Part shown: positions 23,022 through 31,803 of the stretch, piece by piece
Layout: every line of letters begins with the position of its first letter
Position numbering within the stretch: the first letter of the stretch is position 1
Source of the DNA: Nostoc indistinguendum CM1-VF10
GTDB lineage: Bacteria > Cyanobacteriota > Cyanobacteriia > Cyanobacteriales > Nostocaceae
Assembly: GCA_019359215.1 (NCBI GenBank)
Contig: JAHHHS010000084.1
Span: 1 to 32,200, forward strand
Reading direction: 5' to 3'
DNA length: 32,200 nucleotides
Notes under the pieces: model-generated
What the model was told of the DNA's origin: nothing
Databases searched by the model: none
Seen by the model: the letters and a program-made list of their open reading frames with translations, nothing else
Position numbers and translations under genes: made by a program

Positions 23022-24092
23022 CTACTTCCTTTCTGGATGCGCTGCATCCTCTGGTGAAGGCGTAGCCATCTGGTTGATTGTGGCAATCATCTGATACAAG
23101 CGCCCCAAGTCACGTTGATTGAAGCACAAAATGAGCCGGGGTAGTCCAACAGTTTCATCTTGTGCTTCTTGAGGTAATGCTTGACTTTTTTCAATCCGCC
23201 CTTGAATAATAATATCGCTGAAATTAGCATTGAGTTGCTCTACCTGAGCATCTGATATATCTGTATTCAGGCGGATGACTAATTTATTGCTTACATATCG
23301 GCAGGAGTGATAAACCTGGTAAAAGCGGGTAATAGCGTCACAAGCCACATCCACATTATCCGTCACCGTATAAAGGTTGGGGTCTTCAGGACTGACAAGA
23401 CCATTTTGCACTAGTTGCTTATCAATATATTCGCTCCAAGATCGCCAATAATCGCCACCAGGGTGATCAATTAAAACTACAGGTACTGGCCCAAATTTAC
23501 CAGTCTGGCTTAATGTCATACATTCAAAAGCTTCATCTTGAGTGCCAAAACCTCCAGGAAATAAGGCTACAGCATCACTTTCTTTGAGGAGAAACAGCTT
23601 GCGGGTAAAGAAATATTTGAAGTGAACTAGCTTAGGATCACCTTCTATAAACGGGTTCGCTTCCTGCTCAAAGGGTAACTGAATGTTTAATCCAAAAGAA
23701 TTTTCTCGTCCAGCCCCTTCATGACCCGCCTGCATGATTCCACCGCCACCGCCGGTCATCACCATAAATCCTAATTGAGAAACAGCACGACCAAACTCAA
23801 GGGCCATTTGGTATTCTGGTGTATCTGGTGCTAGACGAGCAGAACCGAAGATAGTGACTTTGCGAACGTGTCGGTAATCATAGAAAAGCTGAAAACCGCG
23901 CTCCATATCTACTAATGCAGCCGACAAGATTTTCCAATCGAGACGTTCAATTTCGGTATCAGCTAGACGAACAATAGTAGTAAGTGCTTGCTGAATAAAT
24001 TGCCGATTTTTTAATGTCGGTAAGCGAACGATCAATTCAGCGATATCCGCCTGTAAAGACTCTAATGTGTCAAAAGACGCAGATGAGGTCAT
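23022..24092 (-). CDS. LOG-family Rossmann-fold protein (TIGR00730-like)
   Basis: 356 residues from ATG 24092. The LOG/lysine-decarboxylase-like core is clear: GSARLAPDTPEY (83-94), GGGGGIMQAGHEGA (114-127), the conserved Arg-Lys pair (164-165) and PGGFGTQDE (179-187), the latter matching the PGGxGTxxE signature. Family members hydrolyse nucleoside 5'-monophosphates and in plants and some bacteria release active cytokinin. This longer type has an extra N-terminal helical segment (~75 residues) and a C-terminal extension (~100 residues) compared with the ~190-residue minimal form, so its substrate may differ. Cytoplasmic and monocistronic. Confidence 0.88.
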   Translation of the reverse strand: MTSSASFDTLESLQADIAELIVRLPTLKNRQFIQQALTTIVRLADTEIERLDWKILSAALVDMERGFQLFYDYRHVRKVTIFGSARLAPDTPEYQMALEFGRAVSQLGFMVMTGGGGGIMQAGHEGAGRENSFGLNIQLPFEQEANPFIEGDPKLVHFKYFFTRKLFLLKESDAVALFPGGFGTQDEAFECMTLSQTGKFGPVPVVLIDHPGGDYWRSWSEYIDKQLVQNGLVSPEDPNLYTVTDNVDVACDAITRFYQVYHSCRYVSNKLVIRLNTDISDAQVEQLNANFSDIIIQGRIEKSQALPQEAQDETVGLPRLILCFNQRDLGRLYQMIATINQMATPSPEDAAHPERK

Positions 24093-24501
24093 GAGAACTG
24101 CTGCAACAATGGCACTATATTTTACGTGAACTACTCACACTCTAGCAAGCGGGATATAGGCATCTTATGTACAGTTGACATACTCAGAGCGGGCTTCGAG
24201 CTAGTATTCATCACTGCTCAAGCTCAGATCCCCATCTTTTGAGATTGGAACTCGGAAGTTGGTGTTCAGAACTCGGAAAGCCGTGTTCGGAACTCGGAAA
24301 GTCGTGTTCCGAACTCGGAAAGTCGTGTTCGGAACTCGGAAAGTCATGTTCGGAACTCGAAAGTTGGTGTTCAGAACTCGAAAGTTGGTGTTCAGAACTC
24401 GGAAAGTCATGTTCAGAACTCGGAAAGTCATGTTCAGAACTCGAAAGTTGCTGTTCAAAGCTTGGATTTTACCTTCCCCCTTGTCCCTCTTGCCCCTCAT
24501 C
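24093..24501. other. Intergenic stretch holding the 21-bp repeat array
   Basis: About 400 bases between the LOG gene start and the pentapeptide gene stop. The centre is a ten-copy 21-bp array (24248-24457). Because the unit is a multiple of three and lacks stop codons, both strands show open frames through it, for example a minus-strand frame of 99 codons with a seven-residue FRVxNxT repeat. I see no independent sign that any is translated. Between the array and the pentapeptide gene is a purine-rich stretch of a kind common in these genomes. Confidence 0.6.
24248..24457. repeat. Ten tandem 21-bp units with a conserved dyad at every junction
   Basis: Ten units of exactly 21 bases, type GAACTCGGAAAGTCATGTTCA or GAACTCGAAAGTTGGTGTTCA. 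Each of the nine junctions reads GTTCNGAAC: the arms never vary while the central base is A (five times), G (three) or C (one), and the rest of the unit drifts. The constant 21-base spacing equals about two turns of the DNA helix, so all dyads face the same side. The array could be a multi-site protein-binding array or simply a minisatellite grown from three heptamers. Confidence 0.9.
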
Positions 24502-26271
24502 TCAATTCAGCCCTAATTCTTCCTTCAATGCCTCCGGCACATTCACTGCTGTCTCTAATCCCCGCACACCTTCCCACTGCTGCTTTTTACCCCAGGTCAT
24601 TTTTTCCATATTGGCATCGCTGAGGTCGGCACCACCGAGAATGGCGTAGCTGAGGTTACTATGACTGAGATCCGCACCGTTGAGCATAGCACCACTGAGG
24701 TTACTGCCACTGAGGTTAGCACTGTTAAGGTTGGCATAGCTGAAGTCTGTGCCGAAGAGGATCGCGTCGGTGAGGTCGGCACCACTGAGGTCCGCTTCGC
24801 TGAGAAGCACCCCACTCAGGTCGGCTTCGTTGAGAATCACCTCACTCAGGTCTACACCGCTAAGGTCTGCGCCTAAGAACATTGCACCGTTGAGTCTGGC
24901 GTTGTTAAGCTTGGCACCGTTAAGTTTGGCATAGCTGAGGTCAGCGGCCATGAGAATGGCATCACTAAGGTTGGTACTAAAAAGAATTGTGTCACTGAGG
25001 TTAGTACCATTGAGGATGGCGTGACTCAAATCAGCACCACTGAGGTCAGCGCGACAGAGATCAGCATGGTTAAGGTTGGCGCTACAGAGGTTGGCTTCAC
25101 TTAGATTCGCACCGAAAAGGATGGCGTTACTTAGGTCGGCATGGCTAAAGTTAGTGCTGCTGAGGTCAGCGCGGTTGAGGTCGGCACGCCTAAGGTCGGC
25201 GCGGCTGAGGTTGGTGCTGCTAAGGTCAGCACGGTTGAGGTCGGCGCGGCTAAGGTTGGCACAGCTAAGGTTAGCACCGCTAAGGTTGGTGCTGCTGAGA
25301 TCGGCACAACTGAGGTTAGCACCACTGAGGTTGGCACTGCTGAGGTTGGCGTCGCCGAGGTTGGCACCGCTAAGGTTGGCACCACTGAAGTTTACGCCAG
25401 TCAAGTTGGCATCGCCGAGATAAGCAAGGCTTAGGTCAGCCCCCCTAAAGTCTGCACCGATGAGGTTGGCATCGCCCAGGTAAGCACCTCTAAAGTTTCC
25501 GCCTTTGAGGAATTGCCCGACTATATTACTAAAATTACCAATTTCCAGGGCATCACTATAGTTGATGATCCGCAGCAGTTGGGATGTGAAAAAATTGTCT
25601 GTATCTGGTTGAGCAGATGGAAAAAAAGTGATTTTTTGTTTGAGTTCATCTCGCTCTTGGGCGTAACGGTGTAACTCTAACAGTAAAATCAATACGTTCA
25701 GCCCTGTATATATGTCTACCTGCCTCAGCCCGATCGCAATATTTTGTGCCGCTAGCTTTATCATTGTTTTCTGAGGTAGGTTATCATCTGGTGTCTCATC
25801 GATAAAGTCTCCCTGACACCAGCGACGATAAAAATCTTCTAGCCGCCAAAAAAGCAGTTCTGGGCGATTTTTTTGACTATTCACAACCAATTCCATTACT
25901 TGGTTAACTATTTCTGGTTTTAGCGCCAGATTGCCCAGTAAATCATAAATCTCTTCATGCATCTGGCGATCGCACACTCCGAAAGAGAACCCAGAAGCTA
26001 GTGCGTCAGATGTCTGATCAACTATCTTAGAAGTAAAACCGCTCTTTGGTATTGTCCATTTTTGTAAGCTTTTTTGCAGTCTTTGAAACCATAAATCTTC
26101 TTGTAAATTATCTTGAGCAAAATTAACGCTTTTATATGGTTCTTTAATACTTTTTCCTAGAGGTAAAACTGCTTCGGTTTTTACAGATGTGGTCTTTGGC
26201 ATCTCTTCTAACCTTATATCCCTCACATAATTTCTCAGCAGTTGCCAGACTTGAGATAAATATGTTGACAT
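24502..26271 (-). CDS. Large pentapeptide-repeat protein with an N-terminal helical domain
   Basis: 589 residues from ATG 26271, with GGAC a few bases upstream; a TTG at 26373 would give 623. Residues ~1-255 are a non-repeat, mostly helical domain (LWFQRLQKSLQKW, LFWRLEDFYRRWCQGDF, GLNVLILLLELHRYAQERDE) that I do not recognise. Residues ~258-554 are about 59 pentapeptides of the A(D/N)LSx type, which form a right-handed square beta-helix. A block LSSTNLSRADLxRADLNRAD is repeated, showing recent internal duplication. Some pentapeptide proteins mimic DNA and bind gyrase, but most cyanobacterial ones have no known role. No signal peptide is seen. A short tail (GVRGLETAVNVPEALKEELG) ends the protein. 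Confidence 0.85.
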   Translation of the reverse strand: MSTYLSQVWQLLRNYVRDIRLEEMPKTTSVKTEAVLPLGKSIKEPYKSVNFAQDNLQEDLWFQRLQKSLQKWTIPKSGFTSKIVDQTSDALASGFSFGVCDRQMHEEIYDLLGNLALKPEIVNQVMELVVNSQKNRPELLFWRLEDFYRRWCQGDFIDETPDDNLPQKTMIKLAAQNIAIGLRQVDIYTGLNVLILLLELHRYAQERDELKQKITFFPSAQPDTDNFFTSQLLRIINYSDALEIGNFSNIVGQFLKGGNFRGAYLGDANLIGADFRGADLSLAYLGDANLTGVNFSGANLSGANLGDANLSSANLSGANLSCADLSSTNLSGANLSCANLSRADLNRADLSSTNLSRADLRRADLNRADLSSTNFSHADLSNAILFGANLSEANLCSANLNHADLCRADLSGADLSHAILNGTNLSDTILFSTNLSDAILMAADLSYAKLNGAKLNNARLNGAMFLGADLSGVDLSEVILNEADLSGVLLSEADLSGADLTDAILFGTDFSYANLNSANLSGSNLSGAMLNGADLSHSNLSYAILGGADLSDANMEKMTWGKKQQWEGVRGLETAVNVPEALKEELGLN

Positions 26272-26373
26272 TTTTGTGTCCGTTGTTACATTTAAATTAC
26301 TGTTTTGATAATTCTGAATTAAAAATTTTTCTATGCTGGTTTGCTTTTCATTGCCGGAAGTTAATAGTATCAA

Positions 26374-26804
26374 TAAATACTACACGATAAATATCATCCG
26401 TTGGCGACATCTCCAATGCTCTATACCGACGGTGTTCCTGGAGGTCGGCTTCTTGCTAACCCGTAGTAAGCTTAAGCTTCTTTTGCTGATGCAAATAAAG
26501 TGTGATCAGAAAAATTATTTCAAAAATCAAGTAATTTTCCACCTTTGGCTAATTTGTTATACTTTTTTCCCAAGATATTTATTAGTCTGATGTAAAAATA
26601 ATACTTACTGTTTGTGAGAGTTGCAATTGTCAGGAAAAATCCTACTGGACAACAGTGTGAATCTTGTTGAAGAATAGCAACTAAAATTGAAGTCTAAAGT
26701 TTGCTGCTTGATATAAAGCAGTTTAGAGAATCTGCAAAAAGCAGGCTACATAGCTTTGCAAAAGTTAAAAATTAATGACGAGATAGCTATCGGGGATACA
26801 TGGT
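26374..26804. other. Divergent intergenic region upstream of the metalloprotease gene
   Basis: About 430 bases, AT-rich, with the promoters of the pentapeptide gene (left) and the metalloprotease gene (right) expected here. A short dyad CCGAC-N13-GTCGG lies near 26427-26449 in a sequence that resembles a small dispersed repeat. I find no gene and no clear regulator site. Confidence 0.4.
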
Positions 26805-29800
26805 ATGAAGAACAGATTAACTTTTTATATGATTTTGTTACATAGTTTATTTTTAGGAGTAGCAACAGCTAGTGCCAAGTCACCGTCTGTTAACATTGAT
26901 ACAGAGTTGTCAGCTAACCGGAAAGCTGCGCCGGTTGTAGAAGTCGTAGTAACAACCAGAAGCAAAGAGAAATCCAATACTCAGTTAAAGATAGAAACTT
27001 CTTCAACTAAAACCTCAGCATTATCGCTAAATAATATCAATATTTCTCAGAAGCAGAGGCTACCTTCAGGGCAAGTTTGGGTGGTTAATCAAAATAAACA
27101 CGCACAGCCTCAACCGTTTATTTGGGTAGTGGAAGATCCTAAAAAAGCAGGACAGCAACCATTTTTGCAAGTTGCAAAACCCGCAGAAAAACCTAAACCT
27201 AGCAAAACACCAACATCAACGGCAAAGGATGATTTAGAGCCGTTTGATGAAGTAATCAAAGACACGCAAAAGTCAGGAGGATTGTTCACTCTTTATCGTA
27301 ATAAAGAAAAGAATAAAATTTATTTAGAAATTAAGCCAGAGCAACTTAACAAAAATTACTTAGCTACGGCAACTCTGGAATCGGGTATTGGCGAACGAGG
27401 TATTTACAGTGGTATGCCTCTACAAGATTTTTTGTTTTATTTCCAGCGCGTGGATGATAAATTAAACTTTGTCATCCGTAATGTTAATTTTCGCACTCGT
27501 GAGGGAGATCCTCAAGCGCGATCGCTAGCCCGGTCTTTTAGTGATTCTGTTCTTTACAGCATTTCCCTTAAAAGCATTCATCCAGAACGCAAAACTCTTC
27601 TTATCGACTTAGGAGATTTGCTACTCACAGATTTAGGTGGATTGTCTGCAAGTTTAGGAGTCCCAGCAACCACAGACCAGTCATATTTTGGTACTGCTAA
27701 AGCTTTTCCTCAAAACTTAGAAATTGAGTCAGTTTTAAATTTCTCTAGTAGCAGTAGTGGTGACAGTGAAGTGGCAAGCTTTGCGTCGCTAGCTGATAAC
27801 CGTGGCTATACTTTGCGCGTCCACTATAGTCTCTCCCAACTACCCGATAAAAATTATCGCCCGCGCATTGCTGACGAACGCATCGGCTATTTCATCACCG
27901 CCTACCAAGATTTATCCAAAGACGATCGCGGCGATTCTTTTGTCCGCTACATCAATCGCTGGAATTTGGAAAAACAAGACCCGAAAGCAGCAATTTCTCT
28001 ACCCAAAAAACCGATTGTATTCTGGATTGATAACGCTGTGCCCTTAGAGTACCGCGATCCTATCAAAGAAGGCGTTTTAATGTGGAACAAAGCCTTTCTT
28101 AAAGCGGGATTCAAGGATGCAATTGAAGTTCGCCAAATGCCAGATGATGCCACATGGGACCCAGCAGATATTCGTTATAACACGATTCGCTGGATCAACA
28201 CAGTAGATGGTTATTTTGCAATGGGACCATCTCGCGTTAACCCATTGACTGGGGAAATTTTGGATGCAGATATTCTTGTAGATGCTAGCTTCGTGCGAGT
28301 ACTCAAGAGTGAGTATCGCAAAATCGTCCAACCTAGCCAAACAGAAAATCGCACCACTTTATCAGCTTTGATGCAAAATCGTCTACTTTGCGCCAATGGT
28401 TTAGATGCAAAAAATAACGGTGTCCCCCAGCAGATGCAAGGAAAACAAGGGTTGTTGAGTCGTTTATCGAAAATGGCAGGCGAGTACGATTTATGCTACG
28501 GGATGGAAGCTGCTAACCAGTTTGCCGTTGGTTCACTGGCAATGTCACTGCTGCCAGAGACGACGGCCACTCCAGACCAGATGAAACAATATATCAACGA
28601 ATATTTACGTTTAATCATCGCTCACGAAGTTGGACATACTCTTGGTTTGCGCCATAATTTCCGTGGTAGTACACTGCTATCACCACAGGAGATGAATAAT
28701 ACGGAAATTACCAAAACTAAAGGTCTGACAACTTCGGTGATGGATTATATTCCTCCAAATATTGCCCCTCAAGGGACAAAACAGGGAGATTATTTTCCCA
28801 GTATGGTGGGGCCTTATGATGAGTGGGCGATTAAGTACGGCTATCTATCAATTCAGACATCGACTCCCATAGCAGAAAAGCCAATTTTAGAGGAAATTGC
28901 TGGACAATCCTACAAGCCAGAGTTGAGTTATTCCACAGATGAAGATGTGTATGACCTTGACCCCACAGCCGATGCTTGGGATAACAGCGGCAATGTCCTG
29001 CTTTATTCTCAGTGGCAGTTGAATAATTCGCGGGTGATGTGGGAACGTCTCGATAAGCGTTTCCCAATGGCTGGTGATAGTTACAGCGATGTGAGCGAAC
29101 GTTTTAGTACAGTATTGGGTAACTATTTTCAGCAAATATATTACACGACAAAATACATTGGGGGACAGTCTTTCTCTCGCATTCACCCTAGCGAGACTCC
29201 TTCCGGGAACACCTCCGAAGTCGGCCAACGCCGACTACCATTTGAACCAGTACCAGTTGAAGAACAACGCCAAGCTTTAGCAACGCTGCAAAAATATATA
29301 TTTGCAGAAGATGCCCTGAGCTTTTCCCCAGAACTACTGAATAAATTAGCACCTTCCCGTTGGCGACATTGGGGTAGTACACCGCAAGTTGGTCGTTTGG
29401 ATTTTCCAATTCATGACTTAGTGCTATTCATGCAGGGTTCTGTGTTGCGGGATTTACTCTCAGGCGATCGCCTTTCTCGTCTCAAGGATATTGAACTGAA
29501 AACGAAGCTCGAAAATGCACTGACTCTACCAGAACTATTTGAAACTTTGCAGTCAGGTATCTGGACAGAAGTAATCCAACCAAAAGGTAAACCAATGAAG
29601 ATTGCCAGCTTACGGCGAGGCTTACAGCGACAATACCTGGACATTTTGACTGGTATGGTGTTGCGAAAAGAATATGTGCCAGAAGATGCTCGTACTTTAG
29701 CTTGGTATAAACTTAGACAACTGAATGATAAGCTCAAGGAGGTTAATTCAGATGATGAATATACCAAAGCGCACTTACTAGAAACACGCGATCGCATCGA

Positions 29801-29834
29801 GAAAGTATTAAATGCGCCGTTGCAAGCGAATTAA
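26805..29834 (+). CDS. Secreted zinc metalloprotease, DUF5117/DUF4953 type (metzincin-like)
   Basis: 1009 residues from ATG 26805. A signal peptide covers about residues 1-24 (ILLHSLFLGVATASA), followed by a low-complexity region to ~150. The zinc site is HEVGHTLGLRHNF (His607, Glu608, His611, His617), the extended HExxHxxGxxH of metzincins, and a Met-turn (SVMDY, Met646) follows about 30 residues later. Upstream, YIxAxLE-type beta segments (IYLEIKPEQLNKNYLATATL) and PIVFWIDNAVPLEYRDPI fit the DUF5117 architecture found in many bacteria. The protein should act in the periplasm or outside the cell; its substrate is unknown. Residues near 795-810 (ETPSGNTSEVGQRR) look like a captured dispersed repeat. 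A palindrome follows the stop. Confidence 0.88.
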   Translation: MKNRLTFYMILLHSLFLGVATASAKSPSVNIDTELSANRKAAPVVEVVVTTRSKEKSNTQLKIETSSTKTSALSLNNINISQKQRLPSGQVWVVNQNKHAQPQPFIWVVEDPKKAGQQPFLQVAKPAEKPKPSKTPTSTAKDDLEPFDEVIKDTQKSGGLFTLYRNKEKNKIYLEIKPEQLNKNYLATATLESGIGERGIYSGMPLQDFLFYFQRVDDKLNFVIRNVNFRTREGDPQARSLARSFSDSVLYSISLKSIHPERKTLLIDLGDLLLTDLGGLSASLGVPATTDQSYFGTAKAFPQNLEIESVLNFSSSSSGDSEVASFASLADNRGYTLRVHYSLSQLPDKNYRPRIADERIGYFITAYQDLSKDDRGDSFVRYINRWNLEKQDPKAAISLPKKPIVFWIDNAVPLEYRDPIKEGVLMWNKAFLKAGFKDAIEVRQMPDDATWDPADIRYNTIRWINTVDGYFAMGPSRVNPLTGEILDADILVDASFVRVLKSEYRKIVQPSQTENRTTLSALMQNRLLCANGLDAKNNGVPQQMQGKQGLLSRLSKMAGEYDLCYGMEAANQFAVGSLAMSLLPETTATPDQMKQYINEYLRLIIAHEVGHTLGLRHNFRGSTLLSPQEMNNTEITKTKGLTTSVMDYIPPNIAPQGTKQGDYFPSMVGPYDEWAIKYGYLSIQTSTPIAEKPILEEIAGQSYKPELSYSTDEDVYDLDPTADAWDNSGNVLLYSQWQLNNSRVMWERLDKRFPMAGDSYSDVSERFSTVLGNYFQQIYYTTKYIGGQSFSRIHPSETPSGNTSEVGQRRLPFEPVPVEEQRQALATLQKYIFAEDALSFSPELLNKLAPSRWRHWGSTPQVGRLDFPIHDLVLFMQGSVLRDLLSGDRLSRLKDIELKTKLENALTLPELFETLQSGIWTEVIQPKGKPMKIASLRRGLQRQYLDILTGMVLRKEYVPEDARTLAWYKLRQLNDKLKEVNSDDEYTKAHLLETRDRIEKVLNAPLQAN

Positions 29835-29844
29835 AAAAGTTGTA

Positions 29845-29868
29845 GAGACGCGATTAATCGCGTCTCTT
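29845..29868. terminator. 24-bp perfect palindrome, possible terminator
   Basis: AGAGACGCGATT and its exact complement AATCGCGTCTCT form a 24-bp palindrome starting 11 bases after the metalloprotease stop and ending 33 bases before the xisI start. It is GC-rich at the base and followed by TTTGG only, so termination would be partial. The sequence is also a common dispersed repeat in Nostoc-type genomes. Confidence 0.5.
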
Positions 29869-29901
29869 TGGCAAAATATTGGAAACGGAGGAAATTATCC
29901 G

Positions 29902-30237
29902 ATGGCAGATTTAGATAAATATCGAGAGTGTATTCGTCAATTACTTACAGAATATGCTCAACGTGCCTCCTCTAATAATGAAATTGAAGCTCAAACAATT
30001 TTTGACAGAGAACAAGACCATTACCAATTGATATATATTGGTTGGCAAAATAGACATAGGGTTTTTGGCCCTGTGATGCATTTTGATATCAAAAACGGCA
30101 AAATTTGGATTCAGTGGAATGGTACAGAAGAGGATGTCGGTGAGCAACTGGTGACAATGGGAGTAGCAAAACAAGATATTGTCGTTGGATTTCACCCGCC
30201 TTACATCCGGCAGTATACAGATTATGCTGTGGGATAA
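29902..30237 (+). CDS. xisI: XisI family protein (fdxN-element excision controlling factor)
   Basis: 111 residues from ATG 29902, with a strong GGAGG nine bases upstream; an earlier in-frame ATG at 29812 overlaps the metalloprotease end and lacks this support. Recognisable XisI features are MADLDKYRECIRQLLTEYA at the start, DHYQLIYIGW, RVFGPVMHFDIKNGKIWIQ, and GFHPPYIRQYTDYAVG at the end. In Anabaena, XisH and XisI are needed with the recombinase XisF for excision of the fdxN element during heterocyst formation, and many extra copies of unknown role exist. xisH normally lies directly upstream but is absent here, so this is an orphan copy. It ends 19 bases from the convergent phosphatase stop. 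Confidence 0.92.
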   Translation: MADLDKYRECIRQLLTEYAQRASSNNEIEAQTIFDREQDHYQLIYIGWQNRHRVFGPVMHFDIKNGKIWIQWNGTEEDVGEQLVTMGVAKQDIVVGFHPPYIRQYTDYAVG

Positions 30238-30256
30238 AGGCTTGTTGCTAAACTAC

Positions 30257-30802
30257 TTATAGAAATATCATTCGATCTACATGTGTTGCACCCTTGAGAA
30301 ACTGTACGCGATACACATCTGGATTGCTCAATTTTTCCCAATCAGCATAACCAATGCGATCGTCAAAATGCTTGAGAATCAGCGCCATTAAATTCCCGTG
30401 CGTCACGATCGCAATTTTACTTGCTTCTTGCTGCAATACTTCATCAATTACGGCTATCCCACGCGCCATAGCACCACGACTTGACTCACCGCCATCTAGA
30501 TATAAATCAAGGTTGGTAAATGACTCAGCCAATCGTTCGCGCCAATCAGCAAGCGATGTTGCACACAGCACGCGCTCGGTAAGTCGGTTATCAATTTCGA
30601 TTGAGAGGACTAGACGTTCCGCTAGGGGAGCAATTGATTGATATGCTCTAATAAATGGACTGGAGATAACCCGCTCGATCCCAAAACCGAATAACAAATC
30701 AGCAAGAGCGATCGCTTGGAGATTTCCTTCTGATGTAAGAGGCGCATTAGCTTCCTGTCCAACAGCTTGGCAATGTCGCACAATATACAGGGTTTTCTGC
30801 AT
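30257..30802 (-). CDS. Histidine phosphatase (phosphoglycerate mutase-like) family protein
   Basis: 181 residues from ATG 30802 (MQKTLYIVRHC); an in-frame TTG at 30826 would add eight residues. The catalytic RH motif is at residues 9-10, with Cys in place of the common Gly (RHC instead of RHG). The second conserved histidine is in VTHGNLMAL near residue 141, and Arg in SSPFIRAYQSIAPLA matches the phosphate pocket. Members range from cofactor-dependent phosphoglycerate mutases to SixA-type phosphohistidine phosphatases and alpha-ribazole phosphatases, and the sequence alone does not decide among them. Cytoplasmic, single gene, convergent with xisI. Confidence 0.85.
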   Translation of the reverse strand: MQKTLYIVRHCQAVGQEANAPLTSEGNLQAIALADLLFGFGIERVISSPFIRAYQSIAPLAERLVLSIEIDNRLTERVLCATSLADWRERLAESFTNLDLYLDGGESSRGAMARGIAVIDEVLQQEASKIAIVTHGNLMALILKHFDDRIGYADWEKLSNPDVYRVQFLKGATHVDRMIFL

Positions 30803-30874
30803 CAAGTTTATGTATAGAAAACTCAAAATGAGGCAGCAGATGAGAAAGTTTTCTCCTGCTACCTTTACTTTCTC

Positions 30875-31609
30875 CTAACTACTCAATGCCTTTAAAAATC
30901 GTTGCAAACTCTTAAACACATTGGGCTTTCTCACAGGTGCAGCATCTGTTGTTGTTTGCGGTTGTCCCTTCAAGAGGATGAGATCCAACTCATCACCCGA
31001 TGGTTTTTTGGGTAATTCGGCAATTCTTTGATATTCGCCGCCAATTTCCTGCCAAACTTCCCACTGTCCTGGGTAGCAGCGATACACGGCGGTTTCATCG
31101 TCTATGGGGCGGAGGTAATAGGTGGATTCAATGGTACTTATAAAACGATCGCGGATTTTTCTAGCTGTATAACCAATGCCCACAGTTCCAGAATCTTCTA
31201 GGCGAGGATTTAACAAAACTAAAGGGCGATCGCCTATTTCTTGACATAGCTTTTCTAACTGCGGTACTTCTACGGAAGTGGGCGCAATGAATAAGAAAAT
31301 TTCATCCTCTGGCTGAATTTTTGTCTGCAAGGAAGCAGCCCTTCCCGTACCAATATCCAAAATTTGAAATGGTGCATCAGCCCAATCGCGTCGGGCTAAG
31401 GCCGCAGCACCAGCGTCAGCAAAGAAAATCTTCAAACGGGAACCATATTCTGTAAACAGTGGCAGAAATTGTTCCGCCACCGACATAAACTTGAGTTCTG
31501 GAAACAGGAACTCAACTTGTATGCGAGTACAACCATCTGCAAGAGCAGCTTGGACGGCCACACGAGATTGAGCGATCGCATCTTCAAGACTATTTGGAAG
31601 TTCACTCAT
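30875..31609 (-). CDS. DUF1995 family protein
   Basis: 244 residues from ATG 31609. The sequence fits the DUF1995 family of cyanobacteria and plastids: LEDAIAQSRVAVQAALADG at the start, IQVEFLFPELKF, then FADAGAAALARRDW, EIFLFIAPTSVEVPQLEKL, PLVLLNPRLEDSGTVGIGYT and a YYLRPIDDETAVYRCYPGQW segment. The fold appears to be an alpha/beta domain. As I recall, the plant photosystem II assembly protein LPA3 carries this domain, which hints at a link to photosynthesis, but the bacterial protein has no proven function. No signal peptide. It lies 73 bases upstream of the phosphatase gene on the same strand, so the two may be co-transcribed. Confidence 0.82.
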   Translation of the reverse strand: MSELPNSLEDAIAQSRVAVQAALADGCTRIQVEFLFPELKFMSVAEQFLPLFTEYGSRLKIFFADAGAAALARRDWADAPFQILDIGTGRAASLQTKIQPEDEIFLFIAPTSVEVPQLEKLCQEIGDRPLVLLNPRLEDSGTVGIGYTARKIRDRFISTIESTYYLRPIDDETAVYRCYPGQWEVWQEIGGEYQRIAELPKKPSGDELDLILLKGQPQTTTDAAPVRKPNVFKSLQRFLKALSS

Positions 31610-31803
31610 AGTTTATTATGTCGGTTTAGCATTACTCCCATTGTTCCAGTATTAGCTCTTATTGAGTAGGCAGACGATGACAATCAACCCCAGGATATAA
31701 AGGCCCAATGGGTTTTGCGTAGGCGTAGCCCTGAAAGTCATTTGTGGACGGGTTCAGGATTAATGTTGTCTGTTGGTATTGAGATGGGAACCTTAACAAT
31801 AAA

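Noticed and set aside
24248..24457. CRISPR array
   Set aside because: Units are contiguous 21-mers with no unique spacers, and no cas genes are nearby.
24201..24500. Minus-strand ORF of 99 codons with a seven-residue FRVxNxT repeat, starting right after the pentapeptide gene stop
   Set aside because: All frames through the 21-bp array are open on both strands because the unit is a multiple of three and lacks stops. There is no ribosome site and the flanking codons come from a common purine-rich repeat.
25076..25434. Plus-strand ORFs of about 100 codons within the pentapeptide gene
   Set aside because: They are mirror images of the repetitive pentapeptide coding sequence and have low-complexity translations.
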